Of a stretch of 64,000 nucleotides of DNA, positions 59,617-64,000 are shown piece by piece. The notes beneath the pieces are model-generated. The model did no database searches, was not told the origin of the DNA, and was given only the letters and a program-made list of their open reading frames with translations. Position numbers and translations under genes: made by a program. The DNA is from Candidatus Latescibacterota bacterium (GTDB lineage: Bacteria > JAAXHH01). The first letter of the stretch is position 1, and every line of letters starts with the position of its first letter. Location of the stretch: positions 998,382 through 1,062,381 of the forward strand of contig JAJEAN010000007.1 in NCBI GenBank assembly GCA_022822725.1, given 5' to 3'.

Positions 59617-62130
59617 TTACAGCTTACGGTTCAGCTTGAGCAGGTGGTCGACGGTCAGGACCTTTTTGGCCGCGGGACCACGCTGGCCGGACGGTTTACG
59701 TTTCGACGGTTTCTTTCTCCGGTTCTTTCGTGTTACTGCTTGCCCGGACGCTTCCGTCTTCCCGGGGTCATCCGCCTTCGTGGCCGCGTCCACAATCACG
59801 GTTGCTTCCGTCTTCGCGGACCCGTCCACCTTCGCGGACGCATCAACCTTCCCGGACGTTTCCTTGCTCACGCCGTCGGCCCGCTCATCCTGCCGGCGCT
59901 TCGATGACCGGCGCCTTCGCCGGCGCTCGGGGTTCCCGTTGCCGCGGCTCTTTTCCTCCCGCATCGACAGCGAGATCCGGTTTCGTTCATGGTCTACGCC
60001 GAGTACCCGTACCTCGACCAGCTGACCCACCTTGACGGCTTCGCCGGCATGCTTGACATACCGGTCCACGAGCTGGCTGATGTGCACGAGTCCATCGAGG
60101 TGGACGCCGACGTCCACGAAGGCGCCGAAGTTCGTGACGTTGGTCACCACGCCGTTGAGCCGCATCCCTTCCTTGACTTCATCGATGCTATGTACCCCTT
60201 CGGTGTACTGAACAGGCTTGAACTCCTCGCGGGGATCTCGCCCGGGCCGCGCCAGTTCCTCCAGGATATCTTCGAGGGTAGGCCGCCCCACGGCCTCATT
60301 CACGTAAGCATCGAGCTCGATGCGTTCGCGGACCGCTGAATCGTCCATGAGTTCCTTGACGCTGCAACTCTGGTCAGAAGCCATCCGGTCCACGATTTCG
60401 TAGCTTTCGGGATGCACGGCACTGGCGTCGAGGGGGTTCTCGCCGTTCCCTATTCTCAGGAAACCCGCGGCCTGCTCGAAGGCCCTCGGGCCGAGGTTCG
60501 GCACCTGCTGCAGATCCGTCCTCGAAGCGAAGGGACCCGCGTGCTCCCGGTGGGCCACGATGTGCTTCGCCAAAGCGGGGCCGATACCCGAAACGTAGGA
60601 AAGGAGCTGTGCGCTGGCGGTATTCACTTCGACGCCGACATTGTTCACGCAGCTCGTCACCACGTCGTCCAGGCTCCTCTTCAGCGATGCCTGGTCGACG
60701 TCGTGCTGGTACTGTCCCACGCCGATGGACTTGGGATCGATCTTGACCAGCTCGGCCAGGGGATCCATGAGCCGGCGGCCGATGGAAATAGCCCCGCGTA
60801 CCGTGACGTCCAGCCGCGGGAATTCCTGCCGGGCCTCGGCCGACGCCGAATAGACCGAAGCGCCGCTTTCGTTTACGAGCACGACGGACGGATTCCCCTC
60901 AAGCTCGATCGAACCGAGGAACTGGGTGGTCTCCCGGCCGGCCGTCCCGTTGCCCACGGCGATGGCATCGAAGTCGTACTGCTCGTGCAGGGACCGAACG
61001 GTCCGTGCCGCCCTTTCCTTCTTCTTTTCTCCGGAATGGGGAAAGATGCTGGCCCGGTCCAGCAGCTTGCCCTGCTCGTCCAGGCACACGACCTTGCAGC
61101 CGGTGCGGAATCCAGGGTCCACGGCCATGATGCGCCGGCGCCCCAGGGGAGGCGCCATCAGCAACTCCCGCAGGTTCCTTGCGAAAACCAGGGTCGCCTC
61201 CTGCTCGGCTTTCTGCCGGACCAGTGACCTCAGCTCGGTTTCGAGGGATAATGAAAGCAGGCGGCGGTAGCCGTCGGCAACGGCCAGGCGGACCTGTTCG
61301 GACGCGGGACCTTCTCCTTTGACAAACAGCTCCTCGAGCCGCGCGATCGCTTCGCCCTCCGGCGGGGCGATGGTCATGCGCAGCACGTCTTCTTTCTCGC
61401 CGCGCCGCATGGCGAGCACGCGGTGTGAAGGCGCTTTCACCGCCGGCTCGGACCAGTCGAAATAGTCCCGGAACTTGATTCCCGACGATTCCTTCTCCGC
61501 GACCACCGTGGAACGGATGACCGCCTTTTCATGGAACAGCCGGCGCAGGTTCGCCCTTGCCGTCGCGTCTTCATTGATCCACTCGGCGATGATGTCTCGC
61601 GCGCCGGACAGGGCGTCCTCGGGAGTATCGACTTTCTTCTCCGTATCGACGAAGGCCGCGGCCTCCGCTTCCAGGTCCATTTCGGATTGCCCGAAAATGC
61701 GTTCCGCCAGGGGTTCGAGGCCTCTTTCCCGGGCTGCCGTGGCCCGCGTTCGCCGCTTCGGCCGGTAGGGGAGGTAGGTATCTTCCAGCACGGTCAGGGT
61801 CTCCGCGGCCCGTACCTTCGATTCCAGCTCGTCCGTGAGCAGGGCGCGGTCCTTCAGGGAGGCAAGGATCGAGGTCCGTCGCTTCTCGAGTTCCCGGAGC
61901 TGGCCGATCCGGTCGCGAATCGCCGTGACGGCCACCTCGTCAAGCGAACCGGTCCTTTCCTTGCGGTACCGCGCGATGAAGGGTACCGTGGCCTCCTCGT
62001 CCAGCAGGCGCGCGACGGCTTCCACCTGTTCGGGCCGGATTCCCAGTTCGCCGGATATCTTCGTGATGTGCGTGTCGTTGCTGACGTTGCTGACGTTGCT
62101 GTCGTTGCTGTCGTTGCTGTCGTTACTCAT
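59617..62130 (-). CDS. tex: Tex-family transcription accessory protein
   Basis: A Tex protein of 837 residues from ATG 62130. After SNDSNDSN repeats, KISGELGIRPEQVEAVARLL and EEATVPFIARYRKERTGSLD mark the Tex N-terminal domain; RIMAVDPGFRTGCKVVCLDE is the RNase H-like YqgF core, GPALAKHIVAHREHAGPFAS a HhH, and the S1 RNA-binding domain is GVVTNVTNFGAFVDVGVHLD. The C-terminal about 90 residues are a Lys/Ala/Asp/Thr-rich extension. Tex binds nucleic acids and affects transcription elongation or survival. The tail and the nine-base N-terminal repeats are unusual. Confidence 0.93.
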   Translation of the reverse strand: MSNDSNDSNDSNVSNVSNDTHITKISGELGIRPEQVEAVARLLDEEATVPFIARYRKERTGSLDEVAVTAIRDRIGQLRELEKRRTSILASLKDRALLTDELESKVRAAETLTVLEDTYLPYRPKRRTRATAARERGLEPLAERIFGQSEMDLEAEAAAFVDTEKKVDTPEDALSGARDIIAEWINEDATARANLRRLFHEKAVIRSTVVAEKESSGIKFRDYFDWSEPAVKAPSHRVLAMRRGEKEDVLRMTIAPPEGEAIARLEELFVKGEGPASEQVRLAVADGYRRLLSLSLETELRSLVRQKAEQEATLVFARNLRELLMAPPLGRRRIMAVDPGFRTGCKVVCLDEQGKLLDRASIFPHSGEKKKERAARTVRSLHEQYDFDAIAVGNGTAGRETTQFLGSIELEGNPSVVLVNESGASVYSASAEARQEFPRLDVTVRGAISIGRRLMDPLAELVKIDPKSIGVGQYQHDVDQASLKRSLDDVVTSCVNNVGVEVNTASAQLLSYVSGIGPALAKHIVAHREHAGPFASRTDLQQVPNLGPRAFEQAAGFLRIGNGENPLDASAVHPESYEIVDRMASDQSCSVKELMDDSAVRERIELDAYVNEAVGRPTLEDILEELARPGRDPREEFKPVQYTEGVHSIDEVKEGMRLNGVVTNVTNFGAFVDVGVHLDGLVHISQLVDRYVKHAGEAVKVGQLVEVRVLGVDHERNRISLSMREEKSRGNGNPERRRRRRSSKRRQDERADGVSKETSGKVDASAKVDGSAKTEATVIVDAATKADDPGKTEASGQAVTRKNRRKKPSKRKPSGQRGPAAKKVLTVDHLLKLNRKL

Positions 62131-62164
62131 AATAGTTTTTTTAGGTTTCAGCCTCATATACCGG

Positions 62165-63370
62165 TCACGCGCCCAGGATCTCCCTCAGCCTCAGCGCCAC
62201 CCGTTCCGGCTCGCCCGCTTTCAGGCATACCGGACCGAAGAGCACGATCCCTTCCGAGACCCGCCCGGTATTGGCCTGGATGGGTGGATCGCCCCGCTGC
62301 AGTTCGAGGACCACGTTCAGGGCGGTCCTGCCCGCCGCGGACTCGTCCAGCTTCAGTACGGCCATCGGCACCTCGCTGGGCCTGCTGTCCGTGTCAATTG
62401 TGAACCGGCCACCGGGAATATCCCCGGCAGCGGCCACGAGTTCGTCCATGCGTTCCCGCCACGCCACGGTGCGCGCGTCCAGATGTTCACCGTCAAAGCG
62501 CTCCAGTGCGGTCAGCAAACCCACGATCTGTTCCTTGCCGACCTTGCAGGGCCTCCCGATGCCGTGATGGGGCGCACCGGGCAGGACCGATTTGTCGATG
62601 AGGGATTCCGGAGGATTCCACTGCGGCTTCAGTACGTCCATGTCCAGGTGCTGAAGCGCCACGCACATGATGAGGTCCCGGCGGCCGCAGAGGATGCCGG
62701 ATCCCTGGGGACCGCCGATGGCCTTGCCACCGCTGAAGGCCACGAGGTCGGCCCCACTGGAAATGTAAGCGCGCAGGTTCGAACGTGGCGGCAACTGTCC
62801 GGCGGCGTCGACGATCACCGGTACGCCGTGGGCGTGGGCGACTTCGACGACTTCTTCCAAGGGCGGCAGGGAGCGGGGATTGGCGACGTAGCACACGGCC
62901 GCGGTCCGTTCTGTGATGGCGTCGGCGATCTCCCACGCTTCGGTGTCCCGCACGCCGGCTCCGCTGTACCGGTCCGCGATCCCGACTTCCACGAGCCTTA
63001 CGCCCACCGACCGGATCGCGTGGTCGTAGAAGTTCCGCTGGCTGCGGGACATGATGACTTCGTTCTTCATGCACTCCGTTTCCGGCAGCCGGTTCATCTT
63101 GCCGGGGTCCGGACCGGTGACGCAGGCGGCGGTACCCAGGAGGAGTCCCGCCGCCGCACCGGAGGTGACGTAGCCCGCCTCCGCCCCGGTGATCTCCGCG
63201 ATCACCTCGCTCGCGCGGGCCTGCAGTTCGGCGATGTCGACGCAGTACTGAGACGCCTCGCGCATGGCGTCGGCTACTTCGGGGTCCATGATACCGCCGC
63301 TAAGCCGGGTGGACGGACCCGAAGCGTTGATGATCGGCCGGACACCGATGCGTTCGTAAATGTTGGGCAT
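62165..63370 (-). CDS. SelA-like PLP-dependent enzyme
   Basis: A 401-residue fold-type I PLP enzyme of the selenocysteine-synthase-like group, which also includes D-glucosaminate-6-phosphate ammonia-lyase. The beginning (YERIGVRPIINASGPSTRLS) and EAGYVTSGAAAGLLLGTAAC are typical; the PLP lysine is in DLVAFSGGKAIGGPQGSGIL. No selB or SECIS element is nearby, so a carbohydrate or amino-acid ammonia-lyase/dehydratase is more likely than SelA. It overlaps no gene; tex starts 34 bp after its stop. Confidence 0.88.
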   Translation of the reverse strand: MPNIYERIGVRPIINASGPSTRLSGGIMDPEVADAMREASQYCVDIAELQARASEVIAEITGAEAGYVTSGAAAGLLLGTAACVTGPDPGKMNRLPETECMKNEVIMSRSQRNFYDHAIRSVGVRLVEVGIADRYSGAGVRDTEAWEIADAITERTAAVCYVANPRSLPPLEEVVEVAHAHGVPVIVDAAGQLPPRSNLRAYISSGADLVAFSGGKAIGGPQGSGILCGRRDLIMCVALQHLDMDVLKPQWNPPESLIDKSVLPGAPHHGIGRPCKVGKEQIVGLLTALERFDGEHLDARTVAWRERMDELVAAAGDIPGGRFTIDTDSRPSEVPMAVLKLDESAAGRTALNVVLELQRGDPPIQANTGRVSEGIVLFGPVCLKAGEPERVALRLREILGA

Positions 63371-63418
63371 GCAATTCCCTGGCGTTTTTCGAAGGATGGT
63401 GTTTCGAAAGCAGCACTA

Positions 63419-63447
63419 ATCCTATTACATCGGACCGTGGTTTGCAA
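63419..63447 (-). promoter_or_regulatory. sigma-70-like promoter for the SelA-like gene
   Basis: Minus strand: TTGCAA (63442-63447), 17-bp spacer, TAGGAT (63419-63424), about 49 bp before the ATG. Confidence 0.55.
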
Positions 63448-63497
63448 CCTGTTTTTTCGTGGTGGCGGCCGGGGCGCTCCGATCTGCCAGTAATGAA

Positions 63498-63526
63498 TTG
63501 ACTTGCACCGTCGTTAAGGGTACTTT
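63498..63526 (+). promoter_or_regulatory. sigma-70-like promoter for the UbiD-family gene
   Basis: TTGACT (63498-63503), 17-bp spacer, TACTTT (63521-63526), about 75 bp before the ATG at 63601. Confidence 0.58.
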
Positions 63527-63600
63527 AATCGGGTGAAAACGCCATCGCGGCGTGGCGCGGAAACCCATGCCGATCCAGAACCCATTCAGATTATAAACCA

Positions 63601-64000
63601 ATGGCCCACAAAGACTTGAATTCGTTCGTCGATCTACTTCGGGAAGAAGGCGAATTAAAGGAAATCACCGAGGAGATCGATCCCGAGCTGGAAATCAGCG
63701 CCATCGCGGACCGCGTGGTAAAGGGGAACGGGCCGGCATTGCTCTTCACCAACGTAAAGGGCCATTCCGGTATACCCGTGCTCATCAACACCTTCGGGTC
63801 GAAGCGCCGCATGGAACTGGCACTGGGCACTGAGAACCTGGACGACATCGCGGCCGAAATCGCCGACCTGATCAATCCCCAGGTACCCGCCTCCCTCGCG
63901 GGAAAACTGCAGCTGTTGCCCCGGCTCGCGCGGTTGAAAGATACCCAGGCCAGGACCGTGCGCAACGGCCCCTGCCAGGAGTTAGTCGAGACCGACGCGG
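63601..64000 (+). CDS. UbiD-family decarboxylase, 5' part only
   Basis: The first 133 residues of a UbiD-like prenylated-FMN-dependent decarboxylase, cut by the window edge. The start (AHKDLNSFVDLLREEGELKE), GPALLFTNVKGHSGIPVLIN and TFGSKRRMELALGT match the N-terminal domain of 4-hydroxy-3-polyprenylbenzoate/menaquinone-pathway decarboxylases. The ERK/Glu catalytic residues lie beyond the edge, so activity cannot be checked. It should act in quinone biosynthesis or aromatic acid decarboxylation. Confidence 0.9.
   Translation, partial: MAHKDLNSFVDLLREEGELKEITEEIDPELEISAIADRVVKGNGPALLFTNVKGHSGIPVLINTFGSKRRMELALGTENLDDIAAEIADLINPQVPASLAGKLQLLPRLARLKDTQARTVRNGPCQELVETDA

Noticed and set aside
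62165-63370. Selenocysteine synthase (SelA) call
   Set aside because: The PLP fold is shared with ammonia-lyases, and no selB, selC or selenocysteine context is visible, so only SelA-like is supported.

Overview
The window is GC-rich, densely coded bacterial chromosome with no rRNA, tRNA, IS element, phage gene or CRISPR array that I can recognise. Lipoproteins with lipoboxes, a Gram-negative-like gene content, several Gfo/Idh/MocA oxidoreductases, a phytanoyl-CoA dioxygenase-like protein, sugar isomerase-like TIM barrels, a DUF4175 giant protein and an OPT transporter together suggest a heterotroph of the FCB-type uncultured phyla (Latescibacterota or Gemmatimonadota-like). That placement is inference from gene families, not a computed phylogeny.

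Layout. 1-3.5 kb (minus): sucA and the 5' end of sucB. 3.7-7.1 kb (plus): argG, a VOC protein and a secreted M14 carboxypeptidase. 7.2-17.2 kb (plus): a ten-gene run with ATGA overlaps or short gaps (nucleoside hydrolase, SDR, an adenylate-forming-enzyme fragment, CaiB-type CoA-transferase, a double cupin with a ~315-residue acidic repeat tail, aldo/keto reductase, two amidohydrolase-fold proteins, SGNH hydrolase, Gfo/Idh/MocA). It looks like an undescribed catabolic cluster. 17.3-26.7 kb: small P-loop kinase-like protein, APC permease, ThDP enzyme, PHP phosphatase, TIM-barrel isomerase, tyrS, a second Gfo/Idh/MocA, an unknown small protein and a GNAT protein. 26.7-38 kb (minus): a sugar ABC transporter (two permeases and a frameshifted binding lipoprotein, no ATPase), DUF72, then a 2-oxoacid dehydrogenase operon (E2, E1 beta, E1 alpha, lipB), a nitrilase-family amidase, a sugar isomerase-like protein and PhyH. 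38.2-48.9 kb (plus): a UDP-glucuronate decarboxylase-like enzyme, a MoxR-DUF58-BatA-like-DUF4175 cluster, a histone-deacetylase-fold protein and an aldo/keto reductase. 48.9-55.1 kb: lexA, a GerW-family protein, an OPT transporter, a small lipoprotein, a third Gfo/Idh/MocA and a DUF815 ATPase. 55.3-59.6 kb (plus): a three-subunit molybdenum hydroxylase with a MoaD/ThiS-like protein. 59.6-64 kb: tex, a SelA-like PLP enzyme and the start of a UbiD decarboxylase.

Two genome-scale patterns stand out. First, many gene junctions carry a short tandem repeat of 10-25 bp whose unit is private to that junction. Several units include the stop codon of the gene just upstream. Similar repeats occur in frame inside genes (cupin tail, DUF815, DUF58, Tex, SucA/SucB linkers). 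Second, most intergenic regions between divergent genes hold a clean sigma-70-like promoter, usually CTTGAC(A/G), a 17-bp spacer and a TATAAT-like box, which makes the transcription units readable by eye.
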